DNA of 64,000 nt from Marinococcus sp. PL1-022 (GTDB lineage Bacteria; Bacillota; Bacilli; Bacillales; Marinococcaceae): contig NZ_JAWXCX010000001.1 of assembly GCF_033845285.1 (NCBI RefSeq), positions 1,627,495-1,691,494 of the forward strand, read 5' to 3'. Shown here piece after piece: positions 18,378 to 27,251 of the stretch (position 1 is its first letter; each line of letters opens with the position of its first letter). The translations under genes and the position numbers were made by a program. The notes below the pieces were generated by a model. The model was not told the DNA's origin. It made no database searches and saw only the letters and a program-made list of their open reading frames with translations.

Positions 18378-19247
18378 ATGAGCATTTGGATACATACCCG
18401 TAACATCTTTTTTGTTGTGCTTGGCTCTGCCATTATGAGTTTTGGACTCGTCTATTTTAACATGCAAAACCAGCTAGCGGACGGCGGCTTTACTGGTATT
18501 ACCCTAATTCTTTATAATTTATTCAATATCAACCCGGCCTTCAGCAACCTCGTTCTGAACATTCCCGTCCTGATTTTGGGCTGGCGGCTGCTCGGACGGC
18601 ACGTATTTGTCTATACGCTTATAAGTACAGCTGCTGTCAGCTTTTTTCTGTGGCTGTTTCAAAAAGTCGACCTTCTCCGCCTGCCGCTTCAGGATGATCT
18701 TGTTCTGGTCGCTCTGTTTGCCGGTGTTTTTGTCGGCTCGGGCCTCGGCATTGTTTTCCGGTACGGCGGTACGACCGGGGGAGCCGATATTATCGCCAAG
18801 CTTGCAAGCAACGTATTCGGCTGGACGATGGGACGGTCATTGTTTATGTTTGATGCCTTCGTAATCATTGCCTCTCTGCTGTATTTAGACTACCGGGAAG
18901 CAATGTACACGCTCGTGTTTGTATTCGTGGCTGCCCGCGTCATCGATTTTATTCAGCAGGGGGCGTACTCCGGCAAAGCCGCCATGATCATTTCCGATCA
19001 GGCTCCGGAGGTAGCTGACGCCATTTTACAGGAGATGAACCGGGGAGCAACTATACTAAACGGCAAGGGCAGCTTCACCCGCCAGGAAAAAGAGATTCTC
19101 TACTGTGTCGTTGGCAAAAACGAACTGATGCGCCTGAAACACCTTGTCGAACGGGTGGACCCCCATGCGTTTGTTACGGTTAACGATGTCCAGGATGTTA
19201 TCGGCGAGGGCTTCACGCTCGATGAAAACAAAAACCCGCTGCAGTAA
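18378..19247 (+). CDS. ypjC: YitT-family membrane protein (YpjC-like)
   Basis: The 289 residues comprise about five hydrophobic membrane segments in the first 190, then a soluble DUF2179 domain (AAMIISDQAPEVADAILQEM onward) that resembles a small regulatory alpha/beta fold. GGTTGGADIIAKL is the family signature between membrane segments. Function is unknown; some relatives are proposed transporters. It sits beside ypjD as B. subtilis ypjC does, but on the opposite strand, so the gene has been inverted relative to its neighbours. Confidence 0.82.
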   Translation: MSIWIHTRNIFFVVLGSAIMSFGLVYFNMQNQLADGGFTGITLILYNLFNINPAFSNLVLNIPVLILGWRLLGRHVFVYTLISTAAVSFFLWLFQKVDLLRLPLQDDLVLVALFAGVFVGSGLGIVFRYGGTTGGADIIAKLASNVFGWTMGRSLFMFDAFVIIASLLYLDYREAMYTLVFVFVAARVIDFIQQGAYSGKAAMIISDQAPEVADAILQEMNRGATILNGKGSFTRQEKEILYCVVGKNELMRLKHLVERVDPHAFVTVNDVQDVIGEGFTLDENKNPLQ

Positions 19248-19284
19248 GGCGGATTCGACCCACATCTTCATCAGATTCAATACA

Positions 19285-19321
19285 CAAAAACACCTGCGCG
19301 ATGCCGGCGCAGGTGTTTTTT
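19285..19321. terminator. Bidirectional terminator between converging genes
   Basis: The stem CACCTGCGC/GCGCAGGTG is flanked by an A run on the left and a T run on the right, so it can end both the plus-strand YitT-family transcript and the minus-strand yugP transcript. Confidence 0.85.
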
Positions 19322-19322
19322 A

Positions 19323-20000
19323 CTATTCTTGGCTTGTCATGAGGAACATGGCGATAAAACGCCCCAGTTCCAGCACGGCTACCAGAGCAGCTGCCACGTA
19401 CGTTAATGCAGCGGCATCGAGCACTTTTTTCGTTTCCCGTTCTTCATTGTTGCTGATTATACCGGTCGCCACAATCTGATTCATGGCCCGGCTGCTCGCA
19501 TTAAATTCCACCGGAAGAGTGACAACCTGGAACAGTACGGCGGCCGAAAAGAATACGATGCCCGCCAGAAACATGCCGGTCGACTGCAGCAAAATACCGG
19601 CAAGAATTAAAAAGAAGGAAAGGTTGGACCCGGTCGAAGCCACCGGGGCAAGCGAGGAACGGAATCGTAAAAACGCATAGTTTTCCGCATCCTGAATGGC
19701 GTGTCCCACTTCGTGGGAAGCGATAGCCTGAGCCGCTACTGTCGAATTGTAATAGTTCTCCTCCGACAAGCGGACAACTTTTTTCGAGGGATCATAGTGA
19801 TCCGTTAGTTTTCCTTTAGTCGGCTCTACGCGTACATTATAGATGCCGTTTTCCTCCAGGATTTTTTTTGCCACGGAGGCCCCTGTCATTCCGGATGAAT
19901 TGCTTACGTTCGAATATTTTTTATATGCTTTTTTCACTTTGGACTGTGCCCAAAGCGGAATGAGGATCAGCGCTGCTAAATATAACAGAAGCATTCCCAT
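19323..20000 (-). CDS. yugP: YugP-family membrane zinc metallopeptidase
   Basis: The 225 residues equal the length of B. subtilis YugP. An N-terminal membrane segment is followed by a domain with the zinc motif ASHEVGHAIQDAE (HExxH), then two or more hydrophobic segments (FFLILAGILLQSTGMFLAGI and the C-terminal ALTYVAAALVAVLELG). Probable membrane-embedded peptidase of unknown substrate. In B. subtilis yugP lies elsewhere; here it occupies the ypjB position next to ypjA. Confidence 0.87.
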   Translation of the reverse strand: MGMLLLYLAALILIPLWAQSKVKKAYKKYSNVSNSSGMTGASVAKKILEENGIYNVRVEPTKGKLTDHYDPSKKVVRLSEENYYNSTVAAQAIASHEVGHAIQDAENYAFLRFRSSLAPVASTGSNLSFFLILAGILLQSTGMFLAGIVFFSAAVLFQVVTLPVEFNASSRAMNQIVATGIISNNEERETKKVLDAAALTYVAAALVAVLELGRFIAMFLMTSQE

Positions 20001-20071
20001 TTTTTCTCATCCCTCCATTTATATATACTTATATTGTATGCAGGCAGGGGTATAATGTCAAAGATTCTGCT

Positions 20072-20674
20072 CTATTCCTCCATGAGCCGAAGCTCCGGCC
20101 GGCCGGGGCTGATCCGCCACCAGAGCAGAAGCCCCGTAGAAATAATACTGAGCCAGAATGTGCCATAGCCGATCAGGGAAATGTACGGCTCAAGCGACCT
20201 CGAGACCCAGGGATACATCCCAAAAACGTAGTCAATTATATCATTATGCAGTGTCCATACCGCTACTGCCCCGATATGCCGAAGCTTCACCCGGTAGTAC
20301 GGAAGATACAGGAACGCCTGCAGGGCCATACCCGCGTGAGAGGCGATAAGCATGTAATGCTGCCAGCTGAGAGCCTCTCCGGCCACGCCGGAAAACACAT
20401 TCATTCCCACCGCCCAAAGCCCATACTTTACAAGCGTTATAAAAGCAAACGCTTCCGCCAGTCCGCTCCTTCTGCCGATAATATAGAGTCCGAGAACGAT
20501 CGTAAAAACCAGGCTTGCGGTCGGACTGTCCGGGACGAAGGGCAGAAACACAGCCGGCGTCTGCTGCAGCTGCTGCCCGTACCAAATATAGCCGTAAATG
20601 GTACCGAGCGCGTTAATGATAAAAAGCGGGATTAACACGTAAGGTGTCCCAAACCATCCAAGTAGCTGTTTCAC
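20072..20674 (-). CDS. ypjA: YpjA, DUF1405 membrane protein
   Basis: A 200-residue integral membrane protein with about five to six hydrophobic segments (for example LIPLFIINALGTIYGYIWYG and PTASLVFTIVLGLYIIGR). It matches the DUF1405 family and its conserved place next to ypiA. Function is unknown. The start is GTG at 20674 with GAGG ten bases upstream. The qcrABC and ypiBF genes that lie between ypiA and ypjA in B. subtilis are missing here. Confidence 0.8.
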   Translation of the reverse strand: MKQLLGWFGTPYVLIPLFIINALGTIYGYIWYGQQLQQTPAVFLPFVPDSPTASLVFTIVLGLYIIGRRSGLAEAFAFITLVKYGLWAVGMNVFSGVAGEALSWQHYMLIASHAGMALQAFLYLPYYRVKLRHIGAVAVWTLHNDIIDYVFGMYPWVSRSLEPYISLIGYGTFWLSIISTGLLLWWRISPGRPELRLMEE

Positions 20675-20725
20675 TGTATCATCCGCCTCATTTTATATGT
20701 AGGAAAAGACACCAGGTTCGTGTCT

Positions 20726-21985
20726 TCATTCGCTCATTCGAAGGTCTTCAAGCAAAAGCTGAAGCTCAGTGTTATCCGGCTGCATGGCCGAAGCCTGCTC
20801 CAGATGCTTCAACGCATTCTCCCGGTAGCCGAGCTCAAGCAGCAGACGGCCGTATTCTTCAAGAAATACTTCGTTTTCCTGATACACACTGTACACTTCT
20901 TCGTATTTTTCTTTTGCTTCGACGGGCTCGTCCTGAAGATTTTTAGCCCGGGCGTAGTACCACTGAAAACGCACATCCGGCTCGCCCATTTCGTATAAAT
21001 GATCAATCAGGTCAATCATTGCCTCCGGTTCTTCCTGCTCCATCCACATGCTGAGAAGCGCATTCGCCGCTTCAAGATGAGCCGGATTTAAAGCAAGCGC
21101 CTCCTTGAGATGTTTTTCTCCCTCTTCTTCGTTGCCAAGCGCCATATACAGCTTCCCGGCCTCGGTATATAGATTTTCATTGTATTCATCTTCTTTAATG
21201 CCAGCCTTGGCTGCTTCCAGGGCTTTTTCATGGTCCTCGAGACCTTCGTAGCTTCGCACGAGATATGGATAGAGGGCTACAAAGTCTTTATCCATGTTCC
21301 GGAGCTCTTCGAATTTTTCCGCAGCCAGCTGATAATCGCTGACCTGCAGCGCCGTATAGCCGTACCCAAACAAAGCGTGGAGCTCCGTGTGTTCTTTCAG
21401 TCCGGCCTCGTAGTAGCTCAGCGCATCCTCAAACGAACCGGTCACGCTGTAAGCTTCAGCGAGACGAAGGCTCAGGCTCCCATCCGGAAATTTAAACCCG
21501 GCACCTTCCGCCTGCTTCAAATAAGGAATGCTCTTAGCGTAGTCTCCGCGGGATAAATAATAATCCCCAACGGCGGCAAGCAGCACCGGCTCTTCAGGAC
21601 TCTGCTTTAGTGCATCCAAAAGCTTCTGCTCCGCTACTTCATCGAGCCCCTGCATCTGATACAAGTCAGCAAGCAGCAGCTGCGCCCGCAGATACTCTTC
21701 GTCCGACTCCTTTACCTCAAGCAGCCACTCAATCGCCTCATCCTCATCGTCGAGATCAATCGCATTCTCGGCTGCAGTAGTCAGCAGTGCCCCTTCATCG
21801 GGATAGCGTCCAAGCAGGTCTTCAATCAGCGGCTGTGCCTTATCCGAGCGGCCCAGCTCCTGATACATTTCCACTATATCGTATTTTTCCTGATCATTTG
21901 CAGAGTGGCTGTATTTCTCCATCTCTTCAAGCCCTTTTTCCGTATCGCCGTTTCTTATCGTTTCAAGGATCGTTTCTAAATTCAC
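20726..21985 (-). CDS. ypiA: TPR-repeat protein YpiA
   Basis: A 419-residue acidic protein built of tandem tetratricopeptide repeats from end to end; several show the A-x3-Y-x3-G pattern (for example DYAKSIPYLKQAEGAG and NLYTEAGKLYMALG). A protein-protein interaction scaffold is the likely role; its partner is unknown. The start is GTG at 21985 after AGAAAGG. A TATAAT box lies about 50 bases upstream, so the gene probably has its own promoter separate from the terminated RNA at 22103-22204. Confidence 0.85.
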   Translation of the reverse strand: MNLETILETIRNGDTEKGLEEMEKYSHSANDQEKYDIVEMYQELGRSDKAQPLIEDLLGRYPDEGALLTTAAENAIDLDDEDEAIEWLLEVKESDEEYLRAQLLLADLYQMQGLDEVAEQKLLDALKQSPEEPVLLAAVGDYYLSRGDYAKSIPYLKQAEGAGFKFPDGSLSLRLAEAYSVTGSFEDALSYYEAGLKEHTELHALFGYGYTALQVSDYQLAAEKFEELRNMDKDFVALYPYLVRSYEGLEDHEKALEAAKAGIKEDEYNENLYTEAGKLYMALGNEEEGEKHLKEALALNPAHLEAANALLSMWMEQEEPEAMIDLIDHLYEMGEPDVRFQWYYARAKNLQDEPVEAKEKYEEVYSVYQENEVFLEEYGRLLLELGYRENALKHLEQASAMQPDNTELQLLLEDLRMSE

Positions 21986-22102
21986 GCCGTCAACAACCTT
22001 TCTTCCAGGTAAATCTCGTTTAGCACTGTGTAATTATAGCAAACATTGCCCGCTGTGACGAACAGAAAACCTTCTACACGCAGAAAGTGACAACGTTTAC
22101 AA

Positions 22103-22139
22103 AAACAAAAAAAAACACCTGATGTCTACTCATCAGGTG
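22103..22139 (-). terminator. Strong intrinsic terminator of the candidate sRNA
   Basis: Perfect 9-bp stem, 6-base loop and T9 on the minus strand. It also lies 130 bases downstream of tyrA and would stop read-through from the trp-his-tyr genes. Confidence 0.92.
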
Positions 22140-22204
22140 TGCCGCCACATCGGCTAGTTTTAAGATAAAGAGTATGGATAGGAGTGGAGAGAAACCATAC
22201 GCTA
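22103..22204 (-). ncRNA. Candidate small RNA between tyrA and ypiA
   Basis: A complete transcription unit with no reading frame. A strong promoter (22210-22237) would start an RNA near 22204. Hairpin 1 (22172-22200) has a 6-bp stem GTATGG/CCATAC and a 17-base loop UUUCUCUCCACUCCUAU. A short single-stranded A/U-rich linker follows, then a small hairpin GCCG-AUGUGG-CGGC. The RNA ends in a 9-bp terminator stem (CACCTGATG/CATCAGGTG) with nine U residues. ypiA starts 118 bases beyond the terminator and appears to have its own promoter, so this looks like a free-standing RNA rather than a leader. The C/U-rich loop resembles seed regions of Gram-positive sRNAs that bind ribosome sites. I do not recognise it as a named RNA family. 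It could instead be a tyrA-distal attenuator or an unknown cis-element. Confidence 0.6.
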
Positions 22205-22209
22205 ATATT

Positions 22210-22237
22210 AGTATAACGTAATTGTAAGCGTTGTCAA
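22210..22237 (-). promoter_or_regulatory. Strong sigma-A promoter of the candidate sRNA
   Basis: Consensus TTGACA, 16-base spacer, TATACT on the minus strand, in the gap after tyrA. It is among the best promoter matches in the window. The nearest feature downstream is the hairpin array at 22103-22200. Confidence 0.75.
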
Positions 22238-22270
22238 TGCTTCTCCCCTATTTTTTCATTCTTTTTTCGG

Positions 22271-23371
22271 TTAACCAATGTAGGATTCATAATCGTGCTT
22301 TTCGAGCTGCTGCATGCCGGCCCGCCGGTCGTCTTCAGTACGGAACGTCAGCTGCAGCACGCCCATAATGTCCTCTCTCGTTTCAAGGATCCGGATGTTG
22401 ATAATACTGATGCCGGTGCGTCCAAGAATACCGGTTACGTCCGAGATAACTCCGGGATGGTCCGGCACGTCGACAAACAGGTCATAAATGGCCGGTATGG
22501 CCCCCTGCTTCTTGGCAGGCAGTCCATCACGATAAGACTTGGCGTGCTCAAAAAACTGGTAAATCTGCTCTTTATCCCCCGCGGCAAGCATCTGTTCAAT
22601 GGCGCTCATCTGCTGCTTCCAGTCCTCCATCAGCTGCCGCATCACGTCATTGTTTTTCAGCAGAATATCCGTCCACATTTCCGGGCTGGCTGAAGCGATT
22701 CTCGTAATATCCCGGAACCCTCCGGCAGCGAGCTTTGTCACCCATGCCTGTTCGTCCTCCATCCCCTTCACCTGATGCACAAGGGCCGATGCCACAATAT
22801 GCGGAAAATGACTGATGACGCCTGTCAGCAGGTCGTGCTGTCCGTAGGAGAGCTCAATAAATTTCGCCTGTGTGCCCTGAAGCCAATCTTTGATCTCACC
22901 AATCTTTTCAGCAGAGCCCGGCCCGTTTGGCACCAGCACGTAGTAGGCATTTTCAAACAGACGGACACGGGCAGCGTGGACACCGCTTTTGTGGGAACCG
23001 GCCATGGGATGGCCACCAATAAAATGAACGTTCTTTTCCGAAAGAACGTCTGCCTGCTCGCAGATCGATGTTTTTGTACTGCCGACGTCGGTAACGATAG
23101 CTCCGGGCTTTAAAGGCATGCCAGCCAGCTGCACGAGCAATTTCTCAGTGGTGGCAACCGGAGTGGCAAGCACAACCAGATCTGCTTCTTTTACAGCGTT
23201 CTCCAGGTCCGGGGCAGCCTCATCAATAACACTCAAGGATACCGCCAGCTTTGTCTGGGCTTCATCTACATCTGTTCCTGTAATATAAACACCGGGATGT
23301 TCCTGTTTGATGGCAAGGGCAATTGACCCTCCGATCAGTCCCAGCCCGATAACTGCTGCTTTTTTCTGCAT
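22271..23371 (-). CDS. tyrA: Prephenate dehydrogenase
   Basis: NAD-dependent oxidative decarboxylation of prephenate to 4-hydroxyphenylpyruvate, for tyrosine. The 366 residues start with the Rossmann motif AAVIGLGLIGGSIALA. The middle holds IGGHPMAGSHKSGV with the catalytic histidine region. A C-terminal ACT domain (FVDVPDHPGVISDVTGILG) probably senses an aromatic amino acid. It is the last gene of the aromatic cluster here; aroE (EPSP synthase), which follows in B. subtilis, is absent. Confidence 0.95.
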   Translation of the reverse strand: MQKKAAVIGLGLIGGSIALAIKQEHPGVYITGTDVDEAQTKLAVSLSVIDEAAPDLENAVKEADLVVLATPVATTEKLLVQLAGMPLKPGAIVTDVGSTKTSICEQADVLSEKNVHFIGGHPMAGSHKSGVHAARVRLFENAYYVLVPNGPGSAEKIGEIKDWLQGTQAKFIELSYGQHDLLTGVISHFPHIVASALVHQVKGMEDEQAWVTKLAAGGFRDITRIASASPEMWTDILLKNNDVMRQLMEDWKQQMSAIEQMLAAGDKEQIYQFFEHAKSYRDGLPAKKQGAIPAIYDLFVDVPDHPGVISDVTGILGRTGISIINIRILETREDIMGVLQLTFRTEDDRRAGMQQLEKHDYESYIG

Positions 23372-23402
23372 CTGTTTCCCTCCAGGCCTCTCTTTGTTTC
23401 CA

Positions 23403-23447
23403 TAAATAAAAACACCCGGCCCCGAGCGGAGCCGGATTCCGGGTGTT
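23403..23447 (-). terminator. Hairpin terminator between hisC and tyrA
   Basis: The long stem ACACCCGG/CCGGGTGT, with extra G+C pairs in its interior, is followed by TTTTTATTTATG on the minus strand, just past the hisC stop. It would lower tyrA expression relative to the trp-hisC genes. Confidence 0.75.
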
Positions 23448-23452
23448 GTCCG

Positions 23453-24553
23453 CTAAAGCCTGGCCTGCTGACGTTCAAGCACTTCACTCAGCGTCTGGCG
23501 AAAAGCTTCATTCTGCTCTTCGGTCCCTATCGTTACACGGATCGATTCCGGATAGCCGAGAGCTTCTCCTGAGCGGATGATGATACCCTTTTTCAGCATT
23601 TCGTCAAAAACAACGCTTCCTGCAACTCCTGTATGAATCAGCAGAAAATTGGTCTGCGAAGGGACATAGTCCAGGCCCTGTTCTTCACAGAAGGCTGTCA
23701 TTTTATCGAGTTCAGTTTTATTTTTCTTCCGGCACTTCTCAATAAAGCCGCGGTCCTTCAAGGCTGCCGTTGCCGCCCGCTGAGCTACAGCTGTAACGTT
23801 GAACGGAGGCCGGACCGGATCCAGGGACTGAATCAACTCTTCATGGCTTACGCCATAACCGACCCGGAGAGAGGCCAGACCATAAGCCTTTGAGAATGTA
23901 CGCAAAAGAAGAAGGTTCGGGTACTCCTGCAGCAGCTTCAGCGTATCCGGATAATCCTTTGCGGTCACGTATTCAATGTAAGCCTCGTCCGAAACGACCA
24001 GTACGTTTTCCGGGACCCGATCGAGAAATGCCACAAATGCTTCATCATTAATATAGGCGCCGGACGGATTGTTCGGGTTACATACCCAGACAATACGTGT
24101 CTGTTCATCAATCGCTTCAAGCATTGCTTCGAGCTGATGTTCTCCGTCCACTGCCGGAATTTCACGGATTTCCGCTCCTTCAATGGCCGCATTATGCTTG
24201 TACTGCGAAAACGATGGCACCGCCATGACGGTATTTGTGTCCGGCCCAAGCATGGCCCGGCAGAGCATTAAAATCACCTCGTCGGAACCGGCCCCAAACA
24301 GCAGCTGCTTTTCTCCAACATTCAGCTCCTCGGCCACTGCCTGGCGGAGCTCAGCTGCATAACCATCCGGATAAATTTCCGGATCGGCGGCCGCTTCTTC
24401 GATTGCTTGTTTGGCCTCCGGCGGGGCACCGTATGGATTTTCGTTGGAAGCCATTTTATGGACGGTGGTCAGTCCAAGCTCCCGTTTCACTTCTTCAATT
24501 GGTTTTCCCGGCTGGTAAGGCGTCATGCCTTTGATTTGTTTTTTAATATACAA
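23453..24553 (-). CDS. hisC: Histidinol-phosphate/aromatic aminotransferase HisC
   Basis: PLP enzyme of histidine synthesis. In Bacillus the same enzyme also transaminates tyrosine and phenylalanine precursors, which explains its place in the aromatic cluster. SNENPYGAP lies near the N-terminus, the PLP lysine is in RTFSKAYGLASLRVGYG, and the phosphate-binding arginine is in IRVTIG. I chose TTG at 24553 (366 residues), with GAGGTG six bases upstream; the GTG at 24562 is too close to any ribosome site. It lies 35 bases after trpA. Confidence 0.93.
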   Translation of the reverse strand: MYIKKQIKGMTPYQPGKPIEEVKRELGLTTVHKMASNENPYGAPPEAKQAIEEAAADPEIYPDGYAAELRQAVAEELNVGEKQLLFGAGSDEVILMLCRAMLGPDTNTVMAVPSFSQYKHNAAIEGAEIREIPAVDGEHQLEAMLEAIDEQTRIVWVCNPNNPSGAYINDEAFVAFLDRVPENVLVVSDEAYIEYVTAKDYPDTLKLLQEYPNLLLLRTFSKAYGLASLRVGYGVSHEELIQSLDPVRPPFNVTAVAQRAATAALKDRGFIEKCRKKNKTELDKMTAFCEEQGLDYVPSQTNFLLIHTGVAGSVVFDEMLKKGIIIRSGEALGYPESIRVTIGTEEQNEAFRQTLSEVLERQQARL

Positions 24554-24588
24554 CTTCGTCACCTCGTCTTTGTATGCTGATTACTATC

Positions 24589-25413
24589 TTACGACGAAAT
24601 TAACTCGGAGACAAAGGTTTTAATTTCGTTCAGTGCCTGCTCGCGCTCTGTCTTTTCAGCCGAAACGAGTGCCTCCTGCTGCTGTTCGACGATTTTCATA
24701 ATCGCACTGCCGACGACAATGCCATCGCTCACGCCGTCGAGCAGCTCCACCTGCCGGCGGTTGGAGATGCCAAATCCAACAGCGACCGGCACCGTGCTTG
24801 CTTCTTTCACTTTGCGGATAAACGCATACGCCTCATCCGGGAAAGCGTCTCTCGTACCTGTTACACCAAGACTTGAAACGCAGTACAGAAAGCCCTGGGC
24901 CTGGGAGGCAATTTTTTCAATACGGTGGGCTGACGTCGGCGCCACAAGTGAAATGACCGACAGCTCCTTCTCTCTTGCAAGCTCACTGATAAAACTGCTT
25001 TCTTCCATGGGAAGATCCGGAATCAGTACCCCGTTCGCTCCCGCGGACGCCGCTTCTTTGACAAACGTTTCTTCTCCCATACGGAGCACGGGATTGACGT
25101 AGGAAAACACGACGACCGGAATCGTCAGTCCGCGTTCTCTCATCGTCCGGATCATGCGCAGAGCCCCTTTCAGGCTCATGCCTCCTTTGAGTGCGCGCTG
25201 GGCTGAGCGCTGAAGCAGCGGCCCATCAGCCAGCGGATCAGAATACGGAATGCCAAGCTCTAAAATATGGGCGCCCGCTTCCTGAAGCGAAAGAGCAATC
25301 GAAATGGTCGCTTCCTCATCCGGGTCCCCTGCCATAATAAATGGCACAAACAGAGGGTAAGGCGCCTGCGCTGCTGCTTCTTCCACAGACAGCACATTTG
25401 TTGCTTTATTCAT
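24589..25413 (-). CDS. trpA: Tryptophan synthase alpha subunit
   Basis: Cleaves indole-3-glycerol phosphate to indole and glyceraldehyde 3-phosphate, passing indole to TrpB. The 274 residues include the catalytic glutamate in [16 protein letters not shown], the second catalytic aspartate region (LIPDLPMEE) and the phosphate-binding VGFGIS. The ATG at 25413 has GGAGAGAG close upstream and overlaps trpB by 8 bases. Longer in-frame starts lie inside trpB and lack homology. Confidence 0.96.
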   Translation of the reverse strand: MNKATNVLSVEEAAAQAPYPLFVPFIMAGDPDEEATISIALSLQEAGAHILELGIPYSDPLADGPLLQRSAQRALKGGMSLKGALRMIRTMRERGLTIPVVVFSYVNPVLRMGEETFVKEAASAGANGVLIPDLPMEESSFISELAREKELSVISLVAPTSAHRIEKIASQAQGFLYCVSSLGVTGTRDAFPDEAYAFIRKVKEASTVPVAVGFGISNRRQVELLDGVSDGIVVGSAIMKIVEQQQEALVSAEKTEREQALNEIKTFVSELISS

Positions 25414-26608
25414 CACTGCTCTCTCCTTCCATGCGGCGGCGGATCGTTTCAACGTCTTTATCTCCACGCCCCGAGAGGCAGATAACGATTCGTTCATTTC
25501 TGTCCATCTGTTTGGCCTTTTCAAATGCCAGGTAGAGCGCGTGAGAGGATTCAATTGCCGGTAGAATACCTTCTTTCTTCGTTAACAGCGAAAGTGCTTC
25601 AAGCGATTGTTCGTCTGTCACGCCCGTGTATTCCACGCGGCCGCTTTCGGCCAGATGGGCGTGCTCCGGACCAATGCCCGGGTAGTCCAGTCCGGCAGAA
25701 ATAGAATACGGCTCAATAATCTGTCCATTTTCGTCCTGGATTAAATACGTCAGTGACCCGTGAATGACCCCGCGGGTGCCCTTTGAAATCGTTGCTGCGT
25801 GCAATGCTGTATGAATTCCCATACCAGCTGCCTCTGCCCCGTAAAGCTTTACATCGTCTTCCAGAAACGGATAAAACATGCCGATCGCATTGCTCCCGCC
25901 TCCCACGCATGCTGCAATCGCATCCGGAAGAGCGCCGCAACGCGTCTGCATCTGCCGTTTCGTTTCATCGCCGATGATCCGCTGATAATTCCGCACAATC
26001 ATTGGATATGGATGCGGACCAACGACTGAACCGATTAAATAAAACGTATCTTCGACGTTGGTCACCCAGTAACGGATCGCTTCATTGGTGGCGTCTTTTA
26101 AGGTTTTGTTTCCGGACGATGCAGGCAGTACTTCTGCTCCCAGCAGCTCCATGCGGAAAACATTCAGCGCCTGCCGCTCCATATCCTCTTCGCCCATAAA
26201 CACCTTGCACTCCAGCCCAAACTTAGCACAGACGGTCGCCGTCGCTACGCCGTGCTGGCCGGCGCCTGTTTCGGCAACGATTTTTGATTTCCCCATGCGT
26301 CTTGCCAGAAGCACCTGGCCGATGGCATTGTTTAATTTATGGGCACCGGTATGCAGAAGATCCTCCCGTTTTAAATAAATCTGAGCTCCGCCCAGATGCT
26401 CCGTCAAATGCCCCGCAAACGTCAGCGGCGTTTCGCGGCCGGCATATTCACGCAGAATATCCTGGTACTCCTCGTGAAAGGATTCATCCTCCCAGGCAGC
26501 GTTAAATGCCTCTTCAAGCTCCTCCAGTGCATACATGAGCGTTTCGGGTACATATTTTCCGCCATAATCCCCGTACCGTCCATGTTCATCGGGATATATC
26601 TGCTGCAT
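25406..26608 (-). CDS. trpB: Tryptophan synthase beta subunit
   Basis: PLP enzyme that joins indole and serine to give tryptophan. The 400 residues include [14 protein letters not shown] at the start, the PLP lysine in [13 protein letters not shown], the [12 protein letters not shown] loop and the phosphate-binding GGGSNAIG. The start lies 23 bases before the trpF stop, an overlap that couples the two. The serine used here would come from the serA pathway encoded at 59.7 kb. Confidence 0.97.
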   Translation of the reverse strand: MQQIYPDEHGRYGDYGGKYVPETLMYALEELEEAFNAAWEDESFHEEYQDILREYAGRETPLTFAGHLTEHLGGAQIYLKREDLLHTGAHKLNNAIGQVLLARRMGKSKIVAETGAGQHGVATATVCAKFGLECKVFMGEEDMERQALNVFRMELLGAEVLPASSGNKTLKDATNEAIRYWVTNVEDTFYLIGSVVGPHPYPMIVRNYQRIIGDETKRQMQTRCGALPDAIAACVGGGSNAIGMFYPFLEDDVKLYGAEAAGMGIHTALHAATISKGTRGVIHGSLTYLIQDENGQIIEPYSISAGLDYPGIGPEHAHLAESGRVEYTGVTDEQSLEALSLLTKKEGILPAIESSHALYLAFEKAKQMDRNERIVICLSGRGDKDVETIRRRMEGESSDE

Positions 26609-27251
26609 AGCTATTCAACCTCTTCTCTAATTGTTCTAATAAACCGGCATCTTTTATTCCGTCTTTTTCCAGTCCACTGGAAATATCAATACCCGCCGGA
26701 TGATACGCAAGCAGGTCTTCAACATTTTCCGGCCGAACTCCTCCTGCGATAAATAGCGGAAGCCGGTGGGCCTTTCCAGCTTTAATATAGCCCGGCACGT
26801 GCTCCCAGGCGAAGGATGCGCCGGCCCCTCCAAACCGGCCATTGACTTTGGCGTCGATGATGAAGCCATCCACGTAGTCCGCATAGGCATCAATCTGTTG
26901 ATGCGTATATTCTCCGTGCGGCAGGGCTTTCCAAACATTCTTGCCAGTACGGTGCCGGATGATCGCCGCTTCTTCCGGCGGCTCCTCGCCGTGCAGCTGA
27001 ATCACGTCTGCCTGTATTTCTTCCACGGTCGCAATCACTCTTCGCACCGGCGCATTCACAAACAGGGCGGTAACCTTTTTATCGTGCAGCGGGTGGACCT
27101 GCAGCCACTCGCGAACGGCTCCCGGCTCCACTTCCCGTTTCCCCGGGGCAAATACAAACCCCGCAAAGTCAGCAGAGGAAGAAGCTGAAAGCCGCACATC
27201 ATTTTCGGAGTGCAGGCCGCACATTTTAAACATCGGTGTCTGTGGAGGCAT
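26586..27251 (-). CDS. trpF: Phosphoribosylanthranilate isomerase
   Basis: TIM-barrel enzyme of tryptophan synthesis, 221 residues. Near the start [12 protein letters not shown] carries the catalytic cysteine. DVIQLHGEE, with the conserved QLHG, and [10 protein letters not shown] with GIDISSGLE near the end form the phosphate site and the catalytic aspartate region. The ATG at 27251 has GGGGAG nine bases upstream. It overlaps trpC by 26 bases and trpB by 23. Confidence 0.95.
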   Translation of the reverse strand: MPPQTPMFKMCGLHSENDVRLSASSSADFAGFVFAPGKREVEPGAVREWLQVHPLHDKKVTALFVNAPVRRVIATVEEIQADVIQLHGEEPPEEAAIIRHRTGKNVWKALPHGEYTHQQIDAYADYVDGFIIDAKVNGRFGGAGASFAWEHVPGYIKAGKAHRLPLFIAGGVRPENVEDLLAYHPAGIDISSGLEKDGIKDAGLLEQLEKRLNSYAADISR

